Source: Henriciella litoralis (lineage in GTDB: Bacteria > Pseudomonadota > Alphaproteobacteria > Caulobacterales > Hyphomonadaceae). From it: a DNA stretch of 62,251 nucleotides. The DNA is taken from positions 1 through 62,251 of the forward strand of contig NZ_NCSS01000005.1 in the NCBI RefSeq assembly GCF_002088935.1. The letters run 5' to 3'. Positions 51,780-58,597 of this stretch are shown here, one piece after another (position 1 is the first letter of the stretch; every line of letters starts with the position of its first letter). The notes beneath the pieces were generated by a model, which was not told where the DNA came from, searched no databases, and was given only the letters and a program-made list of their open reading frames with translations. Both the position numbers and the translations under genes were made by a program.

Positions 51780-53487
51780 ACAACCTTCCTCTTTTCGTAG
51801 AGGTTCACTACGGCTGCGATTGCTCATAACAATCGCAGCCGCACTGACTCCAATTCTCATTTTTGCCGGGTTCCGCTCCTACTTGAATGCGCAGGATGCC
51901 CGCGCCGAACGCCGCAACAATCTGACTGAAATCTCGGACAGGGCGATCGATGAAGTCGAACAGGTTCTGTCGACGGTCGATACACTGCAGCAGATTTATG
52001 AAGCCGATATTGTCGCCGGGGACTGCCGTGGGGTTTTCGCCACCTTGTCCCCGCGTGTGCCGCAATTATCCAACATTGCGTACTTTGACAGTGAAGGCTT
52101 CACACAGTGCTCTGCTTTGACGGAACGGCCAACTCTCAAAGTGGCCCAGCCGGAAGCGTTCGAACAGTTGAAGGCCGGCAAGACGACGATCCGCACAGAC
52201 GCTTTCTTCGGACCGCAGAGCCAGACCTGGCTGTTTTCTGTGTTGCGCCGGGTTGAAGACGGTGACGGTCAGTTTCGCGGTGCCATGGCTTTTCCACTGC
52301 GTACAGATGAACTGATCCGCACCATACGCCTGACGAACCTGCCTGATGACGTGGAGCTGGCCCTGTCCGATGGCGATGGCCAGGTCTTTGGCAGTACCCG
52401 CATCGTTGGTATCAGCAATACATGGATCAAGGCAGCCACCGGGGACCCCGATGGCGAGCTCTTCGTGCTGAAAACCAAAGATGGCAGGTCGATTGACGTG
52501 GTTGTTCGGGCCATTGTCGATGGCCGGATTTACGCCGTTATCTCCAGACCATCCCCCGGACTGTTCAGCGAATTTACGCTTCAGCCGCTCGAGTCCGTCG
52601 GCATTCCTCTGCTGTCATTCTCGCTCGCGCTCATTGCGGCCTGGCTGGCGGTGGACGGACTGGTTCTGAAGTGGTTGTCGCGGCTTCGCAGGCTGGCGCT
52701 GATTTATGGCGAAGGGCACTACAACTTTCGCATCGGCGAGGAGTTTGCGAACGCGCCAGATGAAATTTTGTCGTTCGCTCTGACATTTGACCGGATGGCG
52801 AACCGCATCGCCGATCGTGACAGTTCCTTGCGCGCGGCGATCAACACGCGCGACGCCGCGGTGAAGGAAATCCATCACCGCGTGAAAAACAACCTCCAGA
52901 TCGTGGCGAGCTTTCTGAACCTTCAACGTCGCCAGGTCTCGGACCCGGCCGCAAGGCAGGTTATCTCCGCAGCACGGCACAGGATTGATGCGCTTTCGAT
53001 TGTGCACCAGACGCTCTATCAACATGAGCGGCTTGAGACGGTCCACATGAGGCCGTTTCTGGAAGCTTTGCTGTCGCACCTTTCAGGCGCGCTCGGTATG
53101 GATGAGCTTCACGTCAATATTGTTCAGAAGATCGAGGAAATTGATCGCCCGGCCGACGATGCCATTCCGATCGCGCTCTTCTTGCTGGAAGCGGTGACCA
53201 ACGCCATCAAATACGCGTTTGACGAGACCGGCGGCACGATCAACGTGACGCTGACCGAAGACAAGGCAGGTGAGGAAATCGTGCTTGCCATCGCCGATGA
53301 CGGCTTCGGCGCAGACGTCGACGAGGCGAGTGATGCTGGTCCTTCCGGGCTGGGATCCAGGCTCATGGCGGCCTTTGCGAAACAGCTGCGCGCCAAGCAT
53401 GAAGTGAGTTCAACGCCAGGCGGCGGCTACACGGTTTCGCTGCGTATGCCTGGAACCGAACGCGTCATGAAGACGACTGACTTCTAG
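51757..53487 (+). CDS. Sensor histidine kinase of the GSR (PhyK-like)
   Basis: 576-aa membrane kinase. A first transmembrane helix (about 21-40), a periplasmic sensor of about 240 residues with two Cys (GDCRGVF, FTQCSAL), a second helix (about 285-305), a HAMP-like linker, then a HisKA_2/HWE-like core: phospho-His in EIHHRVKNNLQIVASFLNLQ (about residue 372), N box EAVTNAIKYAF and G boxes DDGFGAD and GLGSRLM. It starts at GTG 51757 inside ecfG, so expression is coupled. It probably sets the phosphorylation state of PhyR. Confidence 0.92.
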   Translation: MDNRQTSEQPSSFRRGSLRLRLLITIAAALTPILIFAGFRSYLNAQDARAERRNNLTEISDRAIDEVEQVLSTVDTLQQIYEADIVAGDCRGVFATLSPRVPQLSNIAYFDSEGFTQCSALTERPTLKVAQPEAFEQLKAGKTTIRTDAFFGPQSQTWLFSVLRRVEDGDGQFRGAMAFPLRTDELIRTIRLTNLPDDVELALSDGDGQVFGSTRIVGISNTWIKAATGDPDGELFVLKTKDGRSIDVVVRAIVDGRIYAVISRPSPGLFSEFTLQPLESVGIPLLSFSLALIAAWLAVDGLVLKWLSRLRRLALIYGEGHYNFRIGEEFANAPDEILSFALTFDRMANRIADRDSSLRAAINTRDAAVKEIHHRVKNNLQIVASFLNLQRRQVSDPAARQVISAARHRIDALSIVHQTLYQHERLETVHMRPFLEALLSHLSGALGMDELHVNIVQKIEEIDRPADDAIPIALFLLEAVTNAIKYAFDETGGTINVTLTEDKAGEEIVLAIADDGFGADVDEASDAGPSGLGSRLMAAFAKQLRAKHEVSSTPGGGYTVSLRMPGTERVMKTTDF

Positions 53488-54290
53488 TCTATCTCAATGC
53501 GGGTTTCGGCGCGGTTGAAATCTGGCGTCAGGACATGCGGTGTCTGCGGCACGAAGCGATCGCCATGCAGGTCAAATACCGTCACCACGCAATTGTCGCC
53601 GGAAATGTCGATCAGATTGAAACTTGCCGGCGTATTGCGCAGCCGGGTGGAAAGCGTGCCAGCGGAGACCGCGATATAGGCTTCGTTTTCATGGTCGACC
53701 ACGGTCACTGAGGGCGCATGCACATGCCCGGTCAGGAGGTATCTGAAACGGCTACGCGCAATCCGCCGGCTTGATCGGCGGCCACGCCGTGTTTCCGTTC
53801 GCAAGGGCGCGTCCGGAGGCGACAGGAAGGGGTGGTGGCATATCAGAAAACACATTTTGCCTTCCAGGTCGCCGCACGTGGCAATCGCGTCTTCCAGATC
53901 CTCAAGATTGACCGAACCTTCGGCCCAGTTCTTTCGGGTCTGCCAGCCGCGTGACGTGTTGATGCCAATCAGGACAGCATTATCGAGCACAACCGGTTTG
54001 CTCAGATCTCCGAAATAGTCGTCGTATCTTTCAAATGGTGACACGACACGCTCATAAAGGTTGAGCAGGGGGGTGTCGTGATTTCCCGCGACGACAAGCT
54101 TGGGCAAATCAAACGAGTCGAGCCATTCGCGGGAATCGCTGAACTCAGACCGTTTCCCGCGTTGGGTGAGGTCCCCGCAAACAGCAAAGGCGTCCGGCTC
54201 AATGGCCTCGCATGTTTCTTTGAAAGCTTTCAGGGCACGAGGATTTTCCGTGCCGAAATGGATGTCTGCAATCTGGATAATTTTTGACAT
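53484..54290 (-). CDS. Metallophosphoesterase
   Basis: 268-aa calcineurin-like phosphoesterase with all motifs: DIHFG (residues 9-13), CGDLTQRG, GNHDTP, ICHHPF and GHVHAPS. These enzymes hydrolyse phosphomonoesters or diesters, including lipid and cyclic nucleotide substrates. Last gene of the EcfG-type operon; it overlaps the lipid kinase gene by one base. Its stop codon overlaps the kinase stop on the other strand within a CTAG. Confidence 0.9.
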   Translation of the reverse strand: MSKIIQIADIHFGTENPRALKAFKETCEAIEPDAFAVCGDLTQRGKRSEFSDSREWLDSFDLPKLVVAGNHDTPLLNLYERVVSPFERYDDYFGDLSKPVVLDNAVLIGINTSRGWQTRKNWAEGSVNLEDLEDAIATCGDLEGKMCFLICHHPFLSPPDAPLRTETRRGRRSSRRIARSRFRYLLTGHVHAPSVTVVDHENEAYIAVSAGTLSTRLRNTPASFNLIDISGDNCVVTVFDLHGDRFVPQTPHVLTPDFNRAETRIEID

Positions 54291-55144
54291 TAGATCTGGG
54301 CCGATATAGCGCGGCCCGCCTTTTCGATACGTGTGAACCGTGTGCCGGACTTAAGCCGGGTCGGCTCACCGTCCAGCGTAACACGCAGTTCTTTGCCGCG
54401 CTCATGATTAAGTACGACGTCGACCGCCTGCAACGTGGTCACGCCGCTTGCATCGCGCCAGTCGGAGAACAGGGCGCCCAAACCTGAAGCCATGAGTTCG
54501 AGTGGATTATCAGGGTCAATATACGCAAACTCGAAGGCGGATTCTTCGTGCGTTCCAACGAAAATCGAAGCCGCAGTGGCGAAGCCGGAGCTTGCGTCGA
54601 GGGATGGCCCGCCGGTCTCGAATGTCATCGTTGTGCGAAGATCGAGCAGATCGCTGCCAGACAACTCCTGTAGGGCCTGAAGGAAGTGCCCTTCGCGAAG
54701 GTGCTCGCGCGGGCCTGTCAGATCGGTGAGGTTTCCTGCCATCGCTGCGACATAGAAGCGATGATCGCCCGCTGTGCCGGCTGGCACGTCGATCATCTTG
54801 CCTTCGGTCAGTCCGCGCCGGAGGCATTCATTCCATTCGCAAGGGCCGCCGTGGATCTGTTTGTGAAACATGTTCATGGTGCCGCCGGGCAAGGGCAGGA
54901 CAGGGACGCCTTCGGCCCCGGCATTCTGCAACGCGCAGGCAACCGTGCCGTCGCCGCTCCATACGACAAGCACATCAGGCTTTTCATCCAGCGCCGATTT
55001 GATCGGCGAGACGATATCATCGCCGTCCAGCATTCTGAGCTCGCAAGTTTCGCCAAGGTCGGCCAGCAAAGCGCGCATTCGATCAGCCGCATCGACCGGA
55101 ACGCTTCCCGATCGCGGGTTGATCAGAACTGAAATGCTCTTCAT
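54290..55144 (-). CDS. Diacylglycerol/lipid kinase family protein
   Basis: 284-aa DAGK-fold protein (NAD-kinase-like catalytic domain). VWSGDGTVACALQNA (about residues 62-76) is the GGDGT nucleotide motif and LPLPGGTMNMFHK (about 84-96) the conserved loop. Likely substrates are diacylglycerol, sphingoid bases or related lipids. It overlaps both neighbours by a few bases, so the operon is tightly coupled. Pairing with a phosphoesterase hints at lipid phosphate turnover under stress. Confidence 0.88.
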   Translation of the reverse strand: MKSISVLINPRSGSVPVDAADRMRALLADLGETCELRMLDGDDIVSPIKSALDEKPDVLVVWSGDGTVACALQNAGAEGVPVLPLPGGTMNMFHKQIHGGPCEWNECLRRGLTEGKMIDVPAGTAGDHRFYVAAMAGNLTDLTGPREHLREGHFLQALQELSGSDLLDLRTTMTFETGGPSLDASSGFATAASIFVGTHEESAFEFAYIDPDNPLELMASGLGALFSDWRDASGVTTLQAVDVVLNHERGKELRVTLDGEPTRLKSGTRFTRIEKAGRAISAQI

Positions 55145-55407
55145 CGGTTGCCTCGCAGCGCCTTGATAAGGTCAGCTTTGTTCATGTTGGATCTTCCGTC
55201 GATGTCGAGCTCTTGCGCCCGCTGATATAAATCGTCTTTGGTCCAGTCTTCATAAGGTGGCGACTTTCCACCTTTCTCAGAAGGGTGCTGGTCGGGATTC
55301 GCCTTGGCATTGGCGATCCGAGCCGCTGTGGCTTTGGAATATCCGTCGTCCCGGAGGGCCTCGTATGTTTCGTCATCCTTAATGGATGCCCCGTGATTCT
55401 TGGCCAT
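55141..55407 (-). CDS. Small Rho_N/SAP-like stress protein
   Basis: 88-aa hydrophilic protein. The C-terminal half (DWTKDDLYQRAQELDIDG, then NMNKADLIKALR) is a Rho N-terminal/SAP-like helix-extension-helix, found in several stress-induced bacterial proteins. The N-terminal half contains a Ser/Lys/Ala helix. First gene after an exact EcfG-type promoter (55447-55471); its last four bases overlap the kinase gene. Nucleic acid binding is plausible but unproven. Confidence 0.8.
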   Translation of the reverse strand: MAKNHGASIKDDETYEALRDDGYSKATAARIANAKANPDQHPSEKGGKSPPYEDWTKDDLYQRAQELDIDGRSNMNKADLIKALRGNR

Positions 55408-55446
55408 CGCAAACCCCCTTGATTGGACTGGATTGGTTGCGAAATA

Positions 55447-55471
55447 AACGCCAGCTGCCGATTTTCGTTCC
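55447..55471 (-). promoter_or_regulatory. EcfG-type promoter (exact match)
   Basis: Minus strand: GGAAC (55471-55467), 16 bases, CGTT (55450-55447), 40 bases before the 88-aa gene. It controls the Rho_N-like/lipid kinase/metallophosphoesterase operon. Six bases separate its -35 element from that of the opposite-facing site. Confidence 0.85.
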
Positions 55472-55477
55472 GCTGCG

Positions 55478-55502
55478 GGAACCGCTGTCGATCAGGCGCG
55501 TA
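55478..55502 (+). promoter_or_regulatory. EcfG-type promoter, CGTA variant
   Basis: GGAAC (55478-55482), 16 bases, CGTA (55499-55502): one mismatch in the last base. Together with the minus-strand site it forms GTTCC-N6-GGAAC, a back-to-back arrangement. It would start a transcript near 55508-55511, ending at the terminator at 55747-55772. Confidence 0.6.
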
Positions 55503-55510
55503 CATTGATC

Positions 55511-55765
55511 ATGGTCCAGAAATTACGCACACATGATTTACCATACCACCCAGCGATCGGACCGCTCGGCGATCTGGGGCATGTGTTCCGGCGCCTTGGT
55601 GGGATCTCTCGCCTGGATGTTGTGTTTTCGATGATCGGCGTCGGATGCGTCGCCTTCTGGTCATGTCTTCGCAAGGGGAAGAGCAAGGCGGTCAAGGTTT
55701 CGATGAAACCTGCAGTCTATTTGCTGACCTATATCCCTTCTGACACTCAGACCGAAACGGTCTGA
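55511..55765 (+). CDS. Uncharacterised small protein or RNA unit
   Basis: An open frame of 84 codons from ATG 55511. It has one weakly hydrophobic stretch (LDVVFSMIGVGCVAFWSCL, about residues 35-53) that could be a membrane helix, followed by a basic patch. No Shine-Dalgarno sequence is visible and the promoter places the transcript start almost at the ATG, so translation would be near leaderless. The stop lies within a strong terminator. A small RNA of about 260 bases is the main alternative. Confidence 0.42.
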   Translation: MVQKLRTHDLPYHPAIGPLGDLGHVFRRLGGISRLDVVFSMIGVGCVAFWSCLRKGKSKAVKVSMKPAVYLLTYIPSDTQTETV

Positions 55766-55772
55766 TTTTTTT
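55747..55772 (+). terminator. Intrinsic terminator overlapping a stop codon
   Basis: TCAGACCG (55747-55754), loop AAA, CGGTCTGA (55758-55765), then seven T residues: a textbook terminator. The TGA in its descending arm is the stop of the 55511 frame. Confidence 0.92.
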
Positions 55773-55868
55773 CAGGCTCCTCGACAATTTTAAGATTTTA
55801 CGCTGATCGCAAACGATGCGCTGAGCTTGCGTTAAGCGACGTCTTTCTGTCGACCTTACGCGCACAAA

Positions 55869-55900
55869 AAAAGCACAGCTGCGAGAGCTGTGCTTTTTCC
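55869..55900. terminator. Bidirectional terminator
   Basis: AAGCACAGCT (55871-55880), GCGAG loop, AGCTGTGCTT (55886-55895), flanked by an A tract on the left and T residues on the right. It serves the entericidin-like gene on the minus strand and backs up the plus-strand unit. The rest of the gap 55773-55923 shows no other feature. Confidence 0.88.
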
Positions 55901-55923
55901 GTGTTTAGCAGAAAGCCGATCGC

Positions 55924-56067
55924 CTAGTTGGCGCCAGCATCCTCGGCAGCTTGGTCGATTGCGCTACCAGCGGCTTCGACGTCTTCGCCGGCGCCTTCAA
56001 CTGTGTTGCATGCTGCGGCGAGCATCGCCATCAGGCTCAGACCTACAATAACTATCGGCTTTTTCAT
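55924..56067 (-). CDS. Entericidin-like small lipoprotein
   Basis: 47-aa protein, MKKPIVIVGLSL start, lipobox AMLAAAC with Cys near residue 20, then an acidic/Ala-rich tail VEGAGEDVEAAGSAIDQAAE. This is the entericidin A/B pattern, small envelope lipoproteins induced in stationary phase and linked in enterobacteria to a toxin/antidote role in cell lysis. A weak AGGGA site precedes the ATG. A minus-strand exact EcfG-type promoter lies 38 bases upstream. Confidence 0.85.
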   Translation of the reverse strand: MKKPIVIVGLSLMAMLAAACNTVEGAGEDVEAAGSAIDQAAEDAGAN

Positions 56068-56101
56068 GACTAAATCCCTGTTTCGTTAGACGAGTGAGTG
56101 C

Positions 56102-56126
56102 AACGCCGGGCCTGCATATTGGTTCC
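56102..56126 (-). promoter_or_regulatory. EcfG-type promoter (exact match)
   Basis: Minus strand: GGAAC (56126-56122), 16 bases, CGTT (56105-56102), driving the entericidin-like gene. A second GTTCC at 56133-56137 lies just beyond it without a correctly spaced -10 partner. Confidence 0.85.
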
Positions 56127-56150
56127 CAACTGGTTCCCAAAATTTTTTCC

Positions 56151-56175
56151 GGAACCTAGCCGATGGGTCTTCGTT
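56151..56175 (+). promoter_or_regulatory. EcfG-type promoter (exact match)
   Basis: Plus strand: GGAAC (56151-56155), 16 bases, CGTT (56172-56175), 48 bases before the DUF1328 gene. It faces away from the entericidin promoter; the two -35 elements are 24 bases apart. Confidence 0.85.
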
Positions 56176-56222
56176 GGTTTCGCATCGGTACTACACCGCA
56201 GACAACATTATAGGAGTTTATC

Positions 56223-56396
56223 ATGCTTGGTTGGGCACTTACATTTTTCGTTCTTGCGATTATCGCAGCAATCTTCGGTTTTGGCGGCATTGCCGGCGCA
56301 TCGGCCGGAATCGCACAAATCCTGTTCTTCGTGTTCCTCGCACTGCTCGTTCTGAGCTTCGTGGCACGGGCTGTCAGGGGTCGCAGCGTCCTATAG
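56223..56396 (+). CDS. DUF1328 (YtjA-like) small membrane protein
   Basis: 57-aa protein with two transmembrane helices, [22 protein letters not shown] followed by [25 protein letters not shown], and a short basic tail. This is the DUF1328/YtjA pattern: a widely distributed, stress-linked membrane protein of unknown function. TAGGAG lies six bases before the ATG. Driven by the exact EcfG-type promoter at 56151-56175. Confidence 0.88.
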   Translation: MLGWALTFFVLAIIAAIFGFGGIAGASAGIAQILFFVFLALLVLSFVARAVRGRSVL

Positions 56397-56421
56397 CAGA
56401 CGCAACCTGTTGATTGAATAA

Positions 56422-56460
56422 TTTGGGGCGGTGCCTGTAACGGCTCCGCCCCAATTTTTT
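56422..56460 (+). terminator. Intrinsic terminator after the DUF1328 gene
   Basis: TTGGGGCGG (56423-56431) pairs with CCGCCCCAA (56446-56454) and is followed by six T residues. Partial read-through could also supply the next gene, which has no visible promoter of its own. Confidence 0.85.
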
Positions 56461-56477
56461 ATTGCTAGGAGATTTTC

Positions 56478-56672
56478 ATGAACACGACTGACACAGGCCC
56501 CTCGGCCAACAGCATCATCATCATTCTGCTGTCGATCCTCTTGCCGCCACTTGGTGTTGCGCTGTCGCGAGGCATTGGCACCCAATTCCTGATCAACATT
56601 GTGCTGACCATCCTTGGTTATGTGCCAGGTCTGGTGCACGCCGTGTGGCTTGCAGCGCGTCCTGCGGACTGA
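56478..56672 (+). CDS. YqaE/Pmp3-family small membrane protein
   Basis: 64-aa protein with two transmembrane helices and the family signature LLPPLGVALSRGIG, then FLINIVLTILGYVPGLVHAVW. Pmp3-type proteins influence membrane potential and salt tolerance. AGGAG lies eight bases before the ATG. Its position after DUF1328 fits membership of the stress regulon. Confidence 0.9.
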   Translation: MNTTDTGPSANSIIIILLSILLPPLGVALSRGIGTQFLINIVLTILGYVPGLVHAVWLAARPAD

Positions 56673-56710
56673 CCACCGCCTGACCGGAATTACGACTTAC
56701 ATCAGTTTCG

Positions 56711-56740
56711 AGCCAGTCTTTCAAAGACTGGCTTTTTTCT
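56711..56740 (+). terminator. Intrinsic terminator after the YqaE gene
   Basis: AGCCAGTCT (56711-56719), loop TTCAA, AGACTGGCT (56725-56733), then a T tract to 56740. It ends the stress-gene block. Confidence 0.9.
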
Positions 56741-56768
56741 TTTGCCGCATCCGCGTATGCAGGTCGCC

Positions 56769-57647
56769 ATGAGCATTAGCGAACCACAATGCGTTGCGCC
56801 GACCAGCTGCCTTCTGGGGCAGAGCCCGGTATGGAGCGCCTCTGAAGGCCTTCTCTGGTGGGTAGACCCCAAGCGGGCCAAACTGCACCGCTATAAACCG
56901 AAGACCGGCAATACGCGCCGCTACGATCTGCCTCTCAAGGCAAGTGTGATTGCCCTGGCGGGAGGTGAGCTCCTGATGGCGGGGGATCTGGAGTGCGGTT
57001 TCTTCGATACCGAGACGGAAGAATATAACCGTCTCATCCAGCAGACCGATGTCGATGTCAGGGATCGAATCAATAGCGGCGGTGTCGGTCCAGATGGCAG
57101 TTTCTGGTTCTCGACGATGGACGGCGATGAGATTGAGGCCCGAAGTCGCTGGTTCCGGATGCTGCCGGATCGATCAGTTGAGGAAATTGCCATTCCGCCG
57201 GTGATTATTCCGTCAACGGTCTGCTTTTCTGCAGATGGCTCGACAATGTACACATCCGATACAACAGAGCAGGAAATCCTCGCTTTCGATTATGACGCGC
57301 CGGCGGGCCTCTCCAATCGGCGCGTCTTTGCGACCACCAGCAATGGCGCCGGGTACCCCGACGGGGCCGCGCTGGATGCTGAGGGCTGTATCTGGGTGGC
57401 TGAATGGGATGGCGCACGTGTCGTTCGGTATCGCAGCGATGGCAAACTGGACCGCGTCGTCAAACTGCCGACAAGCCGGCCGACGGCATGCTGTTTCGGT
57501 GGGCCTGGCCTCAGGACATTGTACATTACAACAGCTCGCACGGGACTAACGACGTTCCAGATGGACACCCAGCCCTTTGCGGGAAGCCTCTTCGCGCTCG
57601 AAGTGGAATGCCCCGGAAATCCTTGCCATTCATGGACAGGACGGTGA
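56769..57647 (+). CDS. SMP-30/gluconolactonase-like protein with altered metal site
   Basis: 292-aa six-bladed beta-propeller protein of the SMP-30/gluconolaconase/LRE family, lactone hydrolases for sugar lactones. The usual metal-binding Glu in LGE-PVW reads LGQSPVW (near residue 16), and the Asn in the IPNGL-type motif reads IPSTVCF (near 145). The Asp in GYPDGAALDAEG is kept. Loss of two of three ligands suggests altered or absent catalysis. The start could be ATG 56757 or 56769; I give 56769. Confidence 0.8.
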   Translation: MSISEPQCVAPTSCLLGQSPVWSASEGLLWWVDPKRAKLHRYKPKTGNTRRYDLPLKASVIALAGGELLMAGDLECGFFDTETEEYNRLIQQTDVDVRDRINSGGVGPDGSFWFSTMDGDEIEARSRWFRMLPDRSVEEIAIPPVIIPSTVCFSADGSTMYTSDTTEQEILAFDYDAPAGLSNRRVFATTSNGAGYPDGAALDAEGCIWVAEWDGARVVRYRSDGKLDRVVKLPTSRPTACCFGGPGLRTLYITTARTGLTTFQMDTQPFAGSLFALEVECPGNPCHSWTGR

Positions 57648-57782
57648 TCTGTCACGCTGCCCACCGCTTGCGCAGACAACTTCCTGCACCCACATGGCTT
57701 CACATTGACACCAATGAGGGGTAAGGCGTTGCCGGATACGGGCAAGACCGTGACCAACCCCCGGACTCTCAGGACGTAATTG

Positions 57783-57998
57783 ATGGCCGATAAGGACAAG
57801 AAAAAAAGCGTGGACCCGATTACCTTTGCTCGCCAGGTCGAGGCGGAAGGCAAGAAGGTAACGTGGACATCCCCGCAGGAAACGGTTCAGGCGACTATCA
57901 TGGTTGTCATCATGTCAGTCATCGTGGCTCTATTCCTGTTCATGTCCGACCAAATTATCGCCTTTCTGATCGGGTTAATTACCGGTCTGGGCGCCTAG
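57783..57998 (+). CDS. secE: Preprotein translocase subunit SecE
   Basis: 71-aa SecE with one C-terminal transmembrane helix and the conserved cytoplasmic KKVTWTSPQETVQATIMV segment. This is the short single-helix form common in alphaproteobacteria. It pairs with SecY (12174) in the translocon. It is followed 23 bases later by nusG. No tRNA-Trp lies upstream. Confidence 0.96.
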   Translation: MADKDKKKSVDPITFARQVEAEGKKVTWTSPQETVQATIMVVIMSVIVALFLFMSDQIIAFLIGLITGLGA

Positions 57999-58021
57999 AA
58001 AATTCAAGGAGTGCCCCGCAC

Positions 58022-58567
58022 ATGGCCGAGGCCAAATGGTATATCGTTCACGCATACTCGAACTTCGAAAAGAAGGTGGCTCAGGCCATCCGCGATCAGG
58101 CGAGCCTGAAGAACCTGTCCGAACTGATCGAGGAAATCGAAGTTCCGACTGAAGAAGTCGTTGAAGTTGTCCGCGGCAAGAAGAAGACCGTCGAAAAGCG
58201 CTACTTCCCAGGTTATGTCCTGCTGAAAGCCACGCTGACAGATGATGTTTACCACCTCGTGCGCGACACACCGAAAGTCTCAGGCTTTCTCGGTGCTGAA
58301 GGCGGCAAGAAACCTCTTCCAGTTCCACAGCGTGAAGTTGATCGCATTCTTGGCACGGCAGATGAGCCAGCCGCCGAACGCGTGCGTCCGCAGATCACCT
58401 TTGAAGTGGGTGAGCAGGTTCGCGTCAACGAAGGTGCGTTCCAGGGCTTTGAAGGCGGTGTTGAGGAAGTCGATGAGGCTGCCGGCCGTCTGAAAGTGTC
58501 CGTCTCGATCTTCGGCCGCGCAACGCCGGTCGATCTCGATTACGCGCAAGTCGACAAAATCAGCTAA
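58022..58567 (+). CDS. nusG: Transcription termination/antitermination protein NusG
   Basis: 181-aa NusG: NGN domain (residues 1-118, WYIVHAYSNFEKKVAQAI and RYFPGYVLLKATL) and C-terminal KOW domain (about 128-181, FEVGEQVRVNEGAFQGFEGGVEE). It couples RNA polymerase to Rho or the ribosome via S10. In most bacteria rplK follows; here a convergent pgi gene does. Confidence 0.97.
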   Translation: MAEAKWYIVHAYSNFEKKVAQAIRDQASLKNLSELIEEIEVPTEEVVEVVRGKKKTVEKRYFPGYVLLKATLTDDVYHLVRDTPKVSGFLGAEGGKKPLPVPQREVDRILGTADEPAAERVRPQITFEVGEQVRVNEGAFQGFEGGVEEVDEAAGRLKVSVSIFGRATPVDLDYAQVDKIS

Positions 58568-58597
58568 GCAGGCTTTTGCCTGTCAGGTGCCTCGCGG

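Noticed and set aside
57648..57782. tRNA-Trp before secE
   Set aside because: No cloverleaf or CCA-anticodon loop can be formed in this gap; only an isolated TTGACA with a poor -10 is seen.
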